Source: Chryseobacterium sp. Leaf404 (GTDB lineage Bacteria; Bacteroidota; Bacteroidia; Flavobacteriales; Weeksellaceae). From it: DNA of 64,000 nucleotides. The stretch is from positions 36,729-100,728 of the forward strand of contig NZ_LMQM01000003.1 in assembly GCF_001424145.1 (NCBI RefSeq), read 5' to 3'. Both the position numbers and the translations under genes were made by a program. The notes beneath the pieces were generated by a model that had not been told where the DNA came from, did not search any database, and saw nothing but the letters and a program-made list of their open reading frames with translations. Shown here piece after piece: positions 43,375-52,428 of the stretch. Position 1 is the stretch's first letter, and each line of letters starts with the position of its first letter.

Positions 43375-44358
43375 ATGAGCAATTTTGTAGATTACGTAAA
43401 GATCCATTGTAAAAGCGGTCATGGTGGCGGAGGTTCTGCCCATCTTCGCCGTGAAAAATATATCCCCAAAGGTGGTCCTGATGGTGGAGACGGAGGCCGT
43501 GGCGGTCACGTGATCATGAGAGGAAATGCCCATGAATGGACTTTACTTCCGCTTCGTTACACCCGTCACGTAAAAGCGGAACGCGGACAGAACGGAGCAA
43601 AAAACCAGTTGACAGGAGCTTTTGGTGAAGATGTATATGTAGATGTTCCCATCGGAACAATTGCCAAAAATGAAGATGGCGAAATTATTGGCGAAATTAT
43701 GGAAGACGGTCAGGAAATTATCCTGATGGAAGGTGGAAAAGGTGGAAAAGGAAATGAGTTTTTCAAATCTTCTACCAACCAGACGCCTCGTTTTGCACAG
43801 CCAGGGATGCCGGGACAGGAAGGTTACGTAGTTTTCGAACTTAAAATCCTTGCGGATGTAGGATTGGTAGGCTTCCCGAATGCCGGAAAATCTACTCTTT
43901 TGGCATCAGTTTCTGCTGCTAAACCAAAAATTGCCAATTACGCTTTCACCACTTTAACTCCAAACCTGGGAATCGTGGATTACAGAAACTACAAATCTTT
44001 TGTAATGGCAGATATTCCTGGGATTATCGAAGGCGCTGCTGAAGGTAAAGGTTTAGGGCACAGATTCCTGAGACATATTGAAAGAAATTCGATTTTATTA
44101 TTTTTAATTCCTGCGGATTCTGAAGATCATTTTCAGGAGTTTAAAATTCTGGAAAACGAGTTGAAAGAATACAATCCTGAACTTTTAGATAAAGATTTCA
44201 TTATTTCAATTTCTAAAGCAGATCTTCTGGATGATGAACTGAGAAAAGAAATCTCAGCAGAATTTCCGGAGAATAAAAAACCGTTATTCTTCTCAGGTGT
44301 CACCGGTGAAGGCCTCACAGAACTGAAAGATGCCATCTGGAAACAACTTCACGGATGA
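43375..44358 (+). CDS. obgE: Obg-family GTPase
   Basis: A 327-residue Obg/CgtA GTPase: the Gly-rich Obg fold ([34 protein letters not shown]), then the G domain with [34 protein letters not shown] and ISKADLL. The variable C-terminal domain is short, as in Bacteroidota. It acts in 50S ribosome maturation and the stringent response. A terminator follows at 44366-44402. Confidence 0.95.
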   Translation: MSNFVDYVKIHCKSGHGGGGSAHLRREKYIPKGGPDGGDGGRGGHVIMRGNAHEWTLLPLRYTRHVKAERGQNGAKNQLTGAFGEDVYVDVPIGTIAKNEDGEIIGEIMEDGQEIILMEGGKGGKGNEFFKSSTNQTPRFAQPGMPGQEGYVVFELKILADVGLVGFPNAGKSTLLASVSAAKPKIANYAFTTLTPNLGIVDYRNYKSFVMADIPGIIEGAAEGKGLGHRFLRHIERNSILLFLIPADSEDHFQEFKILENELKEYNPELLDKDFIISISKADLLDDELRKEISAEFPENKKPLFFSGVTGEGLTELKDAIWKQLHG

Positions 44359-44365
44359 AAAATAA

Positions 44366-44402
44366 AAATTGTGCTGTAAAGAGATTTGCAGCACAATTTC
44401 TT
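44366..44402 (+). terminator. Terminator after obgE
   Basis: AAATTGTGCTG (44366-44376) and CAGCACAATTT (44389-44399) form an 11-bp perfect stem with a T-rich tail. Confidence 0.8.
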
Positions 44403-44443
44403 TATAAAAACTTCGTTAGATTTAATATTAAACTAAAAGAAAA

Positions 44444-45082
44444 ATGACAAAGAATTTTTTTTTGACCTTAGCGGTCACAATTTCGGGACTTATAACTGCC
44501 CAGACAACTTCTGAAAGCTCCGGATCTGATTTTAAATTTGGTGCAAAAGCGGGCTACTCATTATCAAACATGAAAATTTTTGATGACAAGCTGGATTCTC
44601 AATCCTATTTCTATGCAGGATTTGTTGTGGAAAAACCGGTTTCATCAAACGTAAGTATTCAGGCTGAAGCTTTGTACACTCAGATTGGCGGTAAAGATTC
44701 TCTTCCGCTGGTAGAGCTTGTTAACAACGAAATCGTTGAGACGGGAAATGTAGAGTTCAATTATCAGTTTACTCAAATTCAGATTCCTGTTTCAGTAAAA
44801 TATTATTTTGTTCCAAAATTTTCGGCTTCTGCAGGGGTGAATTTCGGATTTAATCTTTCTGAAAAAATGAAAACCAATGTAATTGTAAACGGTACAGATT
44901 CTCAGGATCTGGTAGATTATAAAACTTTAAACCTTTTCCCTTTTCTTGGTGCAGAATATAAAATAACTGACAAAATTTTTGTTGACGCAAGATACAACTT
45001 CAACTTTTTTGATACTCACAGGAAAGGTTTTGAAACAAAAATTGGCTTTCTGCAAGCCGGTGTAGGTTACAGATTTAATTAA
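44444..45082 (+). CDS. Outer-membrane beta-barrel protein (porin family)
   Basis: A 212-residue protein with a signal peptide (MTKNFFLTLAVTISGLITAQ) and an eight-stranded barrel-type pattern of alternating residues (FKFGAKAGYSLSNMKIF, FSASAGVNFGFNLSEKM, KIFVDARYNFNFFDTHRKG), ending in an aromatic-poor GYRFN tail with terminal Phe-Asn. It fits the PorT/OmpA-like outer_membrane beta-barrel family common in Bacteroidota. Function unknown. Confidence 0.85.
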   Translation: MTKNFFLTLAVTISGLITAQTTSESSGSDFKFGAKAGYSLSNMKIFDDKLDSQSYFYAGFVVEKPVSSNVSIQAEALYTQIGGKDSLPLVELVNNEIVETGNVEFNYQFTQIQIPVSVKYYFVPKFSASAGVNFGFNLSEKMKTNVIVNGTDSQDLVDYKTLNLFPFLGAEYKITDKIFVDARYNFNFFDTHRKGFETKIGFLQAGVGYRFN

Positions 45083-45089
45083 TATATAG

Positions 45090-45120
45090 AAAAGAGAAGC
45101 TGAAAAGTTTCTCTTTTATT
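45090..45120. terminator. Hairpin between convergent porin and methyltransferase genes
   Basis: AAAAGAGAA (45090-45098) pairs with TTCTCTTTT (45109-45117), with T-run; the methyltransferase stop lies inside. Confidence 0.75.
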
Positions 45121-45847
45121 TTTTGCACATAATTACCACCTCATTTTGTGAAAATCCACGATAATTATCTTCTTCAAAAATCTGAACATCCGTTATAAAA
45201 CCGGCATCACTCAAACGTTTTTCAAGTCCTGAAACCGAATAAATTCTTACGTGATCATCCTGTCCGAAATACTTTAACCTTTCCTGAGGCGTTATTTTAC
45301 TGAAATCTTCATAGATTTCTCCGTCTTTGAAAGGTGTCTGAATTAAAACTGAGCCTTCCGGTTTTAAAACTCTGTACAGCTCTTTCATTGCCGCAGCATC
45401 TTCTGTAATATGTTCGAGGATGTGATAGCAGACAATCAGATCAAAAGTATTGTCTTCTGCATCAATTTTTGTGATGTCAAAACGGTAATCAGAAAGAAAT
45501 TCATTCTCAAAATCAGTGGGAAAGTAGGAAATATCTTTTCTTTTTTTCCATTTTTTGTACAGCATTCTTGACGGCGAAAAATCGAGAAAAAAGTCACTGG
45601 ATTTTAAAAATTCTGTTTCCAGGAGGAGATTGAGTCTTCTTGTTCGCGGCAGACTTCCGCACACAGGGCAGATGAGATCACCGTTTTCCAGTTTTACAAA
45701 TTTCTTTAAACCGGTTTCGCAGATATTGCAGCGATGGTTATTTCCACGATAAAATGGTTTTAATAATTTCCGAAACTGATCTTCATTTTTGATGAGAGTT
45801 TCTTTGGAAATAATATTTTTCACAACCGATTTCAGAAAATTGTACAT
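45116..45847 (-). CDS. SAM-dependent methyltransferase with a zinc-ribbon-like head
   Basis: A 243-residue protein from ATG 45847 (MYNFLKSVVKNII); the longer start at 45955 would add a stretch that is unlike the family. Four Cys in CNICETGLKK and CPVCGSL form a probable zinc ribbon at the N-terminus. The SAM fold carries DFSPSRMLYKKW in place of a canonical motif I, the acidic DITKIDAEDNTFDLIVCYHILEH and RVLKPEGSVLIQTP. Class I methyltransferase; target unknown. Confidence 0.8.
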   Translation of the reverse strand: MYNFLKSVVKNIISKETLIKNEDQFRKLLKPFYRGNNHRCNICETGLKKFVKLENGDLICPVCGSLPRTRRLNLLLETEFLKSSDFFLDFSPSRMLYKKWKKRKDISYFPTDFENEFLSDYRFDITKIDAEDNTFDLIVCYHILEHITEDAAAMKELYRVLKPEGSVLIQTPFKDGEIYEDFSKITPQERLKYFGQDDHVRIYSVSGLEKRLSDAGFITDVQIFEEDNYRGFSQNEVVIMCKK

Positions 45848-46054
45848 ACTGTAATTATCAGAATTCAAAATAACAAAATTTAGAAGAAAACTAAAGCAAT
45901 CAGCATCAAAATCCTCAAAAAAAATCAATGGAATAATTATTGCAAGACCCCACAAAATTATTTTAAAATAAAATTCTCAAAAAAATAAATTCAGGAAAAA
46001 ATCCAGCTTTATTAGACTTTTCTGTACTTTTTATAAAACATTAAAAATTTAGAT

Positions 46055-46543
46055 ATGAAATATTTATTCGCATTATTTGCATCCGTTGTTCTTTTATCAT
46101 GTGCTTCACAAAAAAACAATTCAAAATATTCTCAAATAGAATATGAGGCGGGGCCATGCTTTGGCTCATGCCCAATGTTTAAAATTATTGTTAATCCAGA
46201 CCGAACTGCGACTTTTGAGGCTGAACATTTTAACTTCTCCAAAGGCTTTACAAAAGGAGAGTTCGATAAGCCCAGAGAAGGCACTTTTAAAGGAACTGTA
46301 AAAGAAGAAGATTATAAAAAACTGACTGCCCTGATTGACGGACTGATCATCAAAACCATGAATGACAAGTACGGAAGCAGAAATATAAGTGACATGGCAA
46401 CTTCTTACCTGAGAATAAAATTTGCTGACGGAACCTCAAAAGAAGTGGAAGATTACGGCAAAAAAGGAAGCCCTAAACTGATGGAAGTGTACAGATTTTT
46501 TGAAGATCTCAGAACCAATCAGGACTGGAAAAAGGTGGAATAA
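46055..46543 (+). CDS. DUF6438 domain lipoprotein
   Basis: A 162-residue lipoprotein: the signal MKYLFALFASVVLLSCASQK puts the lipid Cys at 16. The mature part has the DUF6438 segment YEAGPCFGSCPMFKIIVNPD with the paired Cys (CFGSC), and the later SYLRIKFADGTSKEVEDYG. No function is known for the family. A solitary gene with no close operon partners. Confidence 0.85.
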   Translation: MKYLFALFASVVLLSCASQKNNSKYSQIEYEAGPCFGSCPMFKIIVNPDRTATFEAEHFNFSKGFTKGEFDKPREGTFKGTVKEEDYKKLTALIDGLIIKTMNDKYGSRNISDMATSYLRIKFADGTSKEVEDYGKKGSPKLMEVYRFFEDLRTNQDWKKVE

Positions 46544-46564
46544 TTTTCTTAAAATAATTTAGAG

Positions 46565-46655
46565 TATCTTTGCAGCATATTTCGCGGCATTCTCAGCCAG
46601 ACAGTAAATGATTTTACTTAAAAACTCTGTTAAAAAAACTTAGCAGATCTGCTAA
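46565..46655 (+). promoter_or_regulatory. rhlE promoter box and 16-bp palindrome in the 5' leader
   Basis: The TATCTTTG -7 box at 46565-46572 gives a 5' leader of about 130 nt. Inside it, TTAGCAGATCTGCTAA (46640-46655) is a perfect 16-bp palindrome, which could be an operator or an RNA hairpin. Confidence 0.55.
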
Positions 46656-46708
46656 AAATGATGAAGTATACTGCTTCGACCGCATTATTTTAATACACAA
46701 CAAATATT

Positions 46709-47968
46709 TTGTTATTTACCGACTTAAATTTGATTAAGCCCATCCTTGATGCGCTTCAAGATCAAGGTTACGAAAAACCTACCCCTATTCAGGAACAAGC
46801 GATTCCTTCAATATTAGAGCAAAGAGATGTGCTTGGTACAGCACAGACCGGAACAGGAAAAACAGCCGCTTTTGCCATTCCAATTCTTCAGAACCTTACC
46901 GAAAGAAAAGGCCCGAAAAACAATCATATCAAGGCACTGATTCTTACGCCAACAAGAGAACTGGCGATTCAGATTGAAGAAAGTTTTAACGATTACGGAA
47001 AAAACCTGTCTTTGAGACAGCTTGTTGTTTTTGGTGGTGTAAAACAGGGAAATCAGGAAAAAGCTTTGAGAAGAGGCGTTGATATCCTTGTGGCTACACC
47101 GGGAAGACTACTGGATTTTATCGCACAGGGAATTATCTCCCTTAAAAATCTTGAAATTTTCGTTTTGGATGAGGCCGACAGAATGCTCGACATGGGTTTT
47201 GTACACGACGTAAAAAGAATCATTAAACTTTTACCTCAAAGAAGACAGACTCTGTTTTTCTCTGCAACGATGCCCACAGAAATTCAGAAACTGGCGGATT
47301 CAATTCTAAATACTCCAATAAAAGTTTCGGTAACACCCATATCTTCTACAGCAGAAACCATTAAACAATCTGTTTATTTTGTTGATAAAGATAAAAAGCT
47401 GGATCTGCTTTCTCACATTCTTCAGGAAAACATTAAAGAATCTGTTTTGGTTTTCTCAAGAACCAAGCATGGTGCAGATAAAATTGCCAGAAAATTACAG
47501 GCTTCAAACATCACAGCAGAAGCGATTCACGGGAATAAATCTCAAAATGCGAGACAGAATGCTTTAAGTAATTTTAAATCAGGAAAAACGCGCGTTTTGG
47601 TGGCAACAGACATTGCTGCAAGAGGAATTGATATTGACGAACTGAAATATGTAATCAACTTTGAACTTTCTGATGTGGCAGAAACTTATGTTCACAGAAT
47701 CGGAAGAACGGGCCGGGCAGGAGCTGAGGGAAGTTCGCTTTCATTTGTTGACGGTTTGGATTTATTAAATTTAAAAGACACCGAAAAATTAATAGGAATG
47801 AAAATTCCTGTGGTGAAAGATCATCCTTTCCACACCGATAATCTGATTGTTGAAAAGAGAGACTCCAATAACAAACCTTTTCTTCCAAGACCGAACCCTG
47901 CAGGTCAGCAGAAATCTGATCACAGCAAAAAGCCTAAGAATAAAAGTAATTTTTTCAGAAAGAAATAA
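46709..47968 (+). CDS. rhlE: DEAD-box RNA helicase RhlE type
   Basis: A 419-residue DEAD-box helicase: Q motif [13 protein letters not shown], Walker [22 protein letters not shown] at [13 protein letters not shown] at FFSATMP, and [22 protein letters not shown]. The C-terminus ends with a basic tail ([17 protein letters not shown]). There is no ATG: an in-frame stop lies upstream and the only start able to give the conserved [16 protein letters not shown] is TTG at 46709. The symbol is by similarity; the family has several paralogues. Confidence 0.92.
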   Translation: MLFTDLNLIKPILDALQDQGYEKPTPIQEQAIPSILEQRDVLGTAQTGTGKTAAFAIPILQNLTERKGPKNNHIKALILTPTRELAIQIEESFNDYGKNLSLRQLVVFGGVKQGNQEKALRRGVDILVATPGRLLDFIAQGIISLKNLEIFVLDEADRMLDMGFVHDVKRIIKLLPQRRQTLFFSATMPTEIQKLADSILNTPIKVSVTPISSTAETIKQSVYFVDKDKKLDLLSHILQENIKESVLVFSRTKHGADKIARKLQASNITAEAIHGNKSQNARQNALSNFKSGKTRVLVATDIAARGIDIDELKYVINFELSDVAETYVHRIGRTGRAGAEGSSLSFVDGLDLLNLKDTEKLIGMKIPVVKDHPFHTDNLIVEKRDSNNKPFLPRPNPAGQQKSDHSKKPKNKSNFFRKK

Positions 47969-47973
47969 AAGCA

Positions 47974-48002
47974 AAGCCTTCCGATGGGAAGGCTTATTTT
48001 TT
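47974..48002. terminator. Terminator after rhlE
   Basis: AAGCCTTCC (47974-47982), GATG loop, GGAAGGCTT (47987-47995), then seven Ts. It overlaps the end of the opposing methyltransferase gene at 47994. Confidence 0.9.
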
Positions 48003-48801
48003 TCTCAGAACCCAGACATCCTGCTGTGGTTTTCCATTATCTATGTAAGATTTTTGATGTTCCATAACCTCAAATTCTTCAAAAAGATTTTTCATAAACT
48101 GGTCAGGATGAAATGCAGAATAAGTTCTGTGCCCTTCTTTTACATTTCCACGAACTACCAGTTTATCAGCTTCAAAATTTTTAATTTCAGATTCAGTTAA
48201 AATTGTTTTAAACATGTTTCCCTGCATAGTCAATATCAGGATTCCATCTTTTTTGATGATTCTTGATAGTTCACTTCTCCATTCAAAATGCATTTTCTCA
48301 GACAAATGTGTAAAAATCGAAATACCATAAACAAAATCAAAAAAAGAATCTTCATACGGAAGAATCGCATCCAGCGTATTCAAATTAAAAATAACATCTT
48401 TTATATTTTTCTTGTTCCAGGAAATTGTTTCTGGATTATAGTCTGTTGCATAAACGCCTGTGTGTGTGTGTGTGTAGGTTTAACTTCTTAGGAATATGCC
48501 GCACCACTCTTGCCGGACCGCATCCCCAATCTAAAATTTTAGGATCAATTACGTTACTGAATTTTTTATAAAGATTGATCAAAAAATCAGCAGACGAAGC
48601 TCCACTGTTATAATATGATTTGTAATCTAAATGGAAGGATTCATACATTAAATAATCAGGAGGAAAAACAAAATCAGGATGCAACATTTGAAACTCTCTG
48701 TTTCTTTTTGCATTTTTGTTTTTAGCTAATAAAAATCTTAATTTATCTGCTAAATAAATTAATTTTAAATATCTCAACAATTTTGAAAAGACAGCTTTCA
48801 T
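47994..48801 (-). pseudogene. SAM methyltransferase split by a (CA)8 tract; candidate phase-variable gene
   Basis: Residues 1-113 from ATG 48801 read MKAVFSKLLRYLKLIY to the SAM motif ILDWGCGPARVVRHIPKKL, then run into an alternating CA tract (48459-48475) and out of frame to a stop. The remainder, in another frame, reads GVYATDYNPETISW and on through LPYEDSFFDFVYGISIFTHL, RIIKKDGILILTMQG and the end at 47994. Adding one CA unit, or removing two, joins the halves into a 269-residue class I methyltransferase. It starts 5 bases after tatD. It could be reversibly OFF, permanently broken or an assembly error at the repeat. Confidence 0.8.
48459..48475. repeat. Dinucleotide tract (TG)8T inside a methyltransferase gene
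   Basis: Eight TG units plus one T, read as CA repeats on the coding strand. It is the longest simple repeat in the window and lies exactly at the frame break. Confidence 0.95.
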
Positions 48802-48806
48802 TTCTT

Positions 48807-49583
48807 TTATATAGGATTTGTTTTAAAAATTCTCTTTGCATTCTCAGTTGTTATTCTGTCAATTTCAGAAAAATCAACTCCGTAAATATCAACCAGTTTT
48901 CCTGCAACCAAATCAAGATATGAACTTTCATTTCTTTTTCCACGGAACGGAACGGGTGCAAGATAAGGAGAATCTGTTTCAAGAACGATTTTATTCAAAG
49001 GAATTTCTTTTAAAAACTGATCGATCTTGCCATTTTTAAAGGTCACTACCCCACCGATTCCTAAGATAAAATTTAAATCTAAAGCATGATTTGCCTGTTC
49101 AAGATTTCCTGAGAAACAATGGAAAATCCCACGTAATTTCGGATGTTTTTTTCTTTCTAAAACTTCAAAAGTCTCGTCAAAACTTTCTCTTGTGTGAATG
49201 ACAATTGGCAAATATTTTTCAATTGCCCATTCGATCTGCTGTTCAAAAGCTTTCACCTGAATATCCAGAGTTGATTTATCCCAATACAGATCAATCCCAA
49301 TCTCTCCGATGGCTGGAAAATGTCTTTGGTCGAGATAATTTTTTGCGATTTCAAGCTCTTTTTCCCACGTTTCCGGTTTTACATAGCAAGGATGCAGTCC
49401 CATCATGGAAAAAATCTGATCAGGATATTCACTTTCAAGCTGCAACATTTTTTCGTGCGATTCTGAATCGATGGCTGGAATATAAAATTCTGTAATTCCT
49501 TTATCTAAAGCTCTTTGAATAGCTTCTGCTCTGTCTTCATCAAATTCTTCTGCGTATAAATGCGTATGTGTATCAATCATCAT
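48807..49583 (-). CDS. tatD: TatD-family deoxyribonuclease
   Basis: A 258-residue TatD hydrolase (metal-dependent nuclease fold). Metal ligands are visible in order: DTHTHL at the N-terminus, GEIGID, VIHTRES, FHCFSG and LETDSPYLAP. It has 3'-5' DNase activity in known members. The methyltransferase gene follows after 5 bases and the DUF4269 gene precedes it by 2 bases, so a four-gene operon 51050-to-47994 is likely. Confidence 0.92.
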   Translation of the reverse strand: MMIDTHTHLYAEEFDEDRAEAIQRALDKGITEFYIPAIDSESHEKMLQLESEYPDQIFSMMGLHPCYVKPETWEKELEIAKNYLDQRHFPAIGEIGIDLYWDKSTLDIQVKAFEQQIEWAIEKYLPIVIHTRESFDETFEVLERKKHPKLRGIFHCFSGNLEQANHALDLNFILGIGGVVTFKNGKIDQFLKEIPLNKIVLETDSPYLAPVPFRGKRNESSYLDLVAGKLVDIYGVDFSEIDRITTENAKRIFKTNPI

Positions 49584-49585
49584 TT

Positions 49586-50098
49586 TTAAAATTTCAAAAG
49601 ATCTTCGTAAGGATTTTCTAAATTTAAAAGAGCTCCGAAAGCGGGTTCTGTTTTAATTCCTTTTTTCTTAAGATCTATTATTTTCTGTTTAAATTCCTCT
49701 CCTTTTTCCATCAGAATTTTGTGCTGTGCGATCATGTGGAGAAATGCGTTCTGTTGCGTTGTTTGCTTGTTTTGTCCGAAAATTTCGACTGGAAATTCTT
49801 CAATTTTAAAATTACAGACAACCGATGTAGTACCGTTAATTACAATGGTTTCAATATTCAAATCAAATTCAGAAAATGTTTTATTTAAAAAGTTTTTAAA
49901 CTCAACCTGATCTTTAACCTCGCAAATAATATCCAAATCGCTTCCTTTAATGTCTATTTCAATTGGAATAGTTCCTGCTAATATTGGATAATAACCTTTT
50001 AATCTTTCAAAAATTCTGTATTTAATAAGAACTTCAAAAACTCTTTTCTGCTTTTCATTTCCTGTTTTCAGATAATCAGGTTTTGTAAAATCAATCAT
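49586..50098 (-). CDS. DUF4269 nucleotidyltransferase-like protein
   Basis: A 170-residue DUF4269 protein. The nucleotidyltransferase-like signature is GTIPIEIDIKGSDLDIICEV with the acidic pair in SDLDI; FPVEIFGQNKQTTQQNAFLHM follows. Family function unknown. It overlaps the GSCFA gene end by 8 bases and precedes tatD by 2 bases. Confidence 0.85.
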   Translation of the reverse strand: MIDFTKPDYLKTGNEKQKRVFEVLIKYRIFERLKGYYPILAGTIPIEIDIKGSDLDIICEVKDQVEFKNFLNKTFSEFDLNIETIVINGTTSVVCNFKIEEFPVEIFGQNKQTTQQNAFLHMIAQHKILMEKGEEFKQKIIDLKKKGIKTEPAFGALLNLENPYEDLLKF

Positions 50099-51050
50099 CT
50101 GAAAATATTTTATGCTTTACTTTCAGGCGTTGAACTTCAATTCTCTGATTTAATTTTTCTTTAAATTCAATGAATTTCGGATCTTTCTCATCATCAGTTC
50201 TGTGTTCCAAAGCCTGATTGATTTTAAAATTTTCTCTGATAAAATCTTTGGTTTCATCTGAAAAATAAGCATTTCCAAATTTTTCAAAAATATAATTTAC
50301 TGCCTGAGAATTCGGGTGAATCAAATCGTCTTTATAAAATCGATAATCCCTTAAATCATCCATTAAAATCTCATAAATCGGAAGATAATGACAGTTTTCA
50401 AACTGCGAAATGACTTCGTGAACCGCCGTAATTAATTTAGATTTACTCAACTGATTTTCAATCATACCATCTTTGGAGTGACGAACGGGCGAAACAGTGA
50501 ACAAGATCTGAAGATTTTCCGGACAGATGTCTTTTAAATTGATAATCGTATCGTAAATAGAATCTGTCAGTTCCGGATGCGTCAACAGTCTTTTCTCAAA
50601 AAATTTCTGCGGAATTTTGTGACAGTTGGCGACCAGTTTTTTCTTTGGTTGAAATTCATAAATAAATGAAGTTCCGTAAGTGATGATCACCAATTTAGAT
50701 TCCTGCAAAAACTGATTTCCTTCAACCAATTTGGAATTTATTTTATCTAAAGTCTGATGAATAAACCTCGTGTCAAAACTAGTATGATGATCAAGCGAAA
50801 TAAATTCATCCTGATAACTGATCAGTTCATCTTCATTATAAAATTCTGAATCATGAAGTCTTTTAACCGAATTATTGATCGAAAAAGGATTAAAAATCGT
50901 TCCGAATGGATTGTTAACGGTTTGAAGCTGACCTTTCTGAAACAAATCAGACATTTCAGAAGCAAAGCATGATCCTATTGAAAATATTTTATCTTCAATT
51001 CCGATTTTGTTTTCAGATTCTGCGACGTTTACTTCGGTACGGAATTTCAT
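50091..51050 (-). CDS. GSCFA-domain protein
   Basis: A 319-residue protein from ATG 51050 (MKFRTEVNVAESENKIG); an upstream start at 51134 only reads the AT-rich word-repeat DNA before it. The namesake motif IFSIGSCFASEMSD is near residue 25, NPFGTIFNPFSI follows, and FTVSPVRHSKDG and DLIHPNSQAVNYIFEKFG near the C-terminus resemble SGNH hydrolase blocks. GSCFA proteins are SGNH/GDSL-like; the substrate is unknown. Confidence 0.88.
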   Translation of the reverse strand: MKFRTEVNVAESENKIGIEDKIFSIGSCFASEMSDLFQKGQLQTVNNPFGTIFNPFSINNSVKRLHDSEFYNEDELISYQDEFISLDHHTSFDTRFIHQTLDKINSKLVEGNQFLQESKLVIITYGTSFIYEFQPKKKLVANCHKIPQKFFEKRLLTHPELTDSIYDTIINLKDICPENLQILFTVSPVRHSKDGMIENQLSKSKLITAVHEVISQFENCHYLPIYEILMDDLRDYRFYKDDLIHPNSQAVNYIFEKFGNAYFSDETKDFIRENFKINQALEHRTDDEKDPKFIEFKEKLNQRIEVQRLKVKHKIFSDD

Positions 51051-51052
51051 TC

Positions 51053-51135
51053 TGTCAATTTGAAAATGAGTTAATTTGATAATTTGAAAATAAGAATTGA
51101 ATTGCTGATAATTTTCAAATTGGTACATTATCAAA
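51053..51135. repeat. Inverted word repeats before the GSCFA gene
   Basis: AATTTGAAAA-type words in alternating direction (TTTGAAAATGAG, GATAATTTGAAAATAAG, ATAATTTTCAAATTGG, TATCAAATTTTCAAAC). This is non-coding and can fold. It separates the GSCFA and polyprenyl synthase genes. Confidence 0.65.
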
Positions 51136-51143
51136 TTTTCAAA

Positions 51144-52115
51144 CTAGCTTTCTCTTCTCAACAGATAGTTTGCCAGTTCTGCGAAAGGTTTTTTTTTCTC
51201 ATCATCGATGTCGATTTTGTGAAGGAAGCTTTGCCCGATTTCGTTGTGTTTTTCGATCAGTCTTAAAGCTTTTTCGTCAACACCGGTTCTTCTGAAAATC
51301 TTTTCTACGCCGTAGACTTTATCAATATTATCGGTCTTTTTAGAATACCAGAAATCAAGTTCTTTCAGTTCAGCTTCGGTAGCGTACTCTCTTGCTAAAA
51401 GGTAAAGTACAGTCTTTTTGTTTTCGTAAATATCTCCGGCATGCTTCTTTCCAAACTGTGCCTGATCTCCGAATACATCCAGATAATCATCCATAATCTG
51501 AAAGGCAATCCCGATGTGTTTTCCAAAGTTGAAGATAGCTTTGGCATCCTTAAAATTAGCTTTTGCGATCATCGCACCGATTTCGAAAGATGATGCGCTT
51601 AAAACGCCTGTTTTATAGGTTATCATTCTAATGTAATCGTCAAAAGTAACATCTTCTTTTGTCTCAAAATTGATGTCATACTGCTGACCTTCACAAAGAA
51701 GCAAACCGGTATGCGTAAAAATTCTGATGCAGGCTTTAAAGATTTCCGGTTCCAGATCTTCGAAGAATTTATAAGCTTTCAGCATTAATCCGTCTCCCGA
51801 AAGAATTCCTGTGTTGATCCCGTGAAGGGTATGAATGGTTGGTTTGTTTCTTCTTAAAGGTGCTTCATCCATAATATCATCATGAATCAGCGTGAAATTA
51901 TGGAAAAACTCTATTGCCAGAGCAGGTTTTATTGCCTCTTTCATATCGCCTCCAAAAAGGTCGCAGGCCATGAGAACCATAATCGGACGAAGACGCTTCC
52001 CACCATGAGAAATGATGTAATTCATCGGTTCGTAAAGCTCTGCCGGCTTGTCTTTGAAAGTATATTTGGTAATGGCATCAGCAACAATCTGTTGGTAGGT
52101 GTCTAAGAATTCCAT
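51144..52115 (-). CDS. Polyprenyl diphosphate synthase (trans-isoprenyl)
   Basis: A 323-residue all-trans polyprenyl synthase from ATG 52115 (MEFLDTYQQIVADAIT); a longer frame to 52328 has no family match and crosses the promoter. The two aspartate-rich motifs are TLIHDDIMDEAPLRR (residues about 80-95) and FQIMDDYLDVFGD. GGKRLRPIMVLMACD is typical. It extends FPP or GGPP with IPP, probably for menaquinone side chains or carotenoids. The -7 box TATTTTTG is at 52136-52143 (minus). Confidence 0.93.
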   Translation of the reverse strand: MEFLDTYQQIVADAITKYTFKDKPAELYEPMNYIISHGGKRLRPIMVLMACDLFGGDMKEAIKPALAIEFFHNFTLIHDDIMDEAPLRRNKPTIHTLHGINTGILSGDGLMLKAYKFFEDLEPEIFKACIRIFTHTGLLLCEGQQYDINFETKEDVTFDDYIRMITYKTGVLSASSFEIGAMIAKANFKDAKAIFNFGKHIGIAFQIMDDYLDVFGDQAQFGKKHAGDIYENKKTVLYLLAREYATEAELKELDFWYSKKTDNIDKVYGVEKIFRRTGVDEKALRLIEKHNEIGQSFLHKIDIDDEKKKPFAELANYLLRRES

Positions 52116-52135
52116 AAAATGTAAAATAGTTTGAA

Positions 52136-52143
52136 CAAAAATA
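52136..52143 (-). promoter_or_regulatory. -7 box (TATTTTTG) of the polyprenyl synthase gene
   Basis: The minus strand reads TATTTTTG (TAnnTTTG), 21 bases before the chosen start. It supports that start over the upstream alternative. Confidence 0.55.
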
Positions 52144-52281
52144 CGATTTTCTGAGGGGTTTTGAAATAAAAAACTTTGGGTAAACAATACAATTTTACAT
52201 TCATCAGGAACTTCTTTTTCTTTTAAAATATACAAAATGCAAAAGGTCAGTACGGAAAAATAAAATGCACGCCTGCTTCCT

Positions 52282-52325
52282 CTAAAAGCTCTCGGGGATT
52301 TATAAAAAAGCACGGGAGCTTTTAG
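52282..52325. repeat. Palindromic hairpin (REP-like)
   Basis: CTAAAAGCTC (52282-52291) and GAGCTTTTAG (52316-52325) are perfect inverted arms extending to 13 pairs with one wobble, loop about 18-24 bases. Intergenic; no second copy in the window. Confidence 0.65.
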
Positions 52326-52428
52326 CATAATCGTCTAAAAGATTTTTATTTGAGTTCAATACCCTTTATTCAAAACAAAAAACTTTGCCCAAATGAGCAA
52401 AGTTCTGATATTTTAAAGTGATCAATTT

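Noticed and set aside
48436..48801. The 121-residue N-terminal methyltransferase piece as a separate gene
   Set aside because: Its end is an out-of-frame read past the CA tract; the rest of the enzyme follows immediately.
52116..52328. N-terminal extension of the polyprenyl synthase to 52328
   Set aside because: It crosses a good promoter box and has no similarity to the family; start at 52115 gives the normal length.
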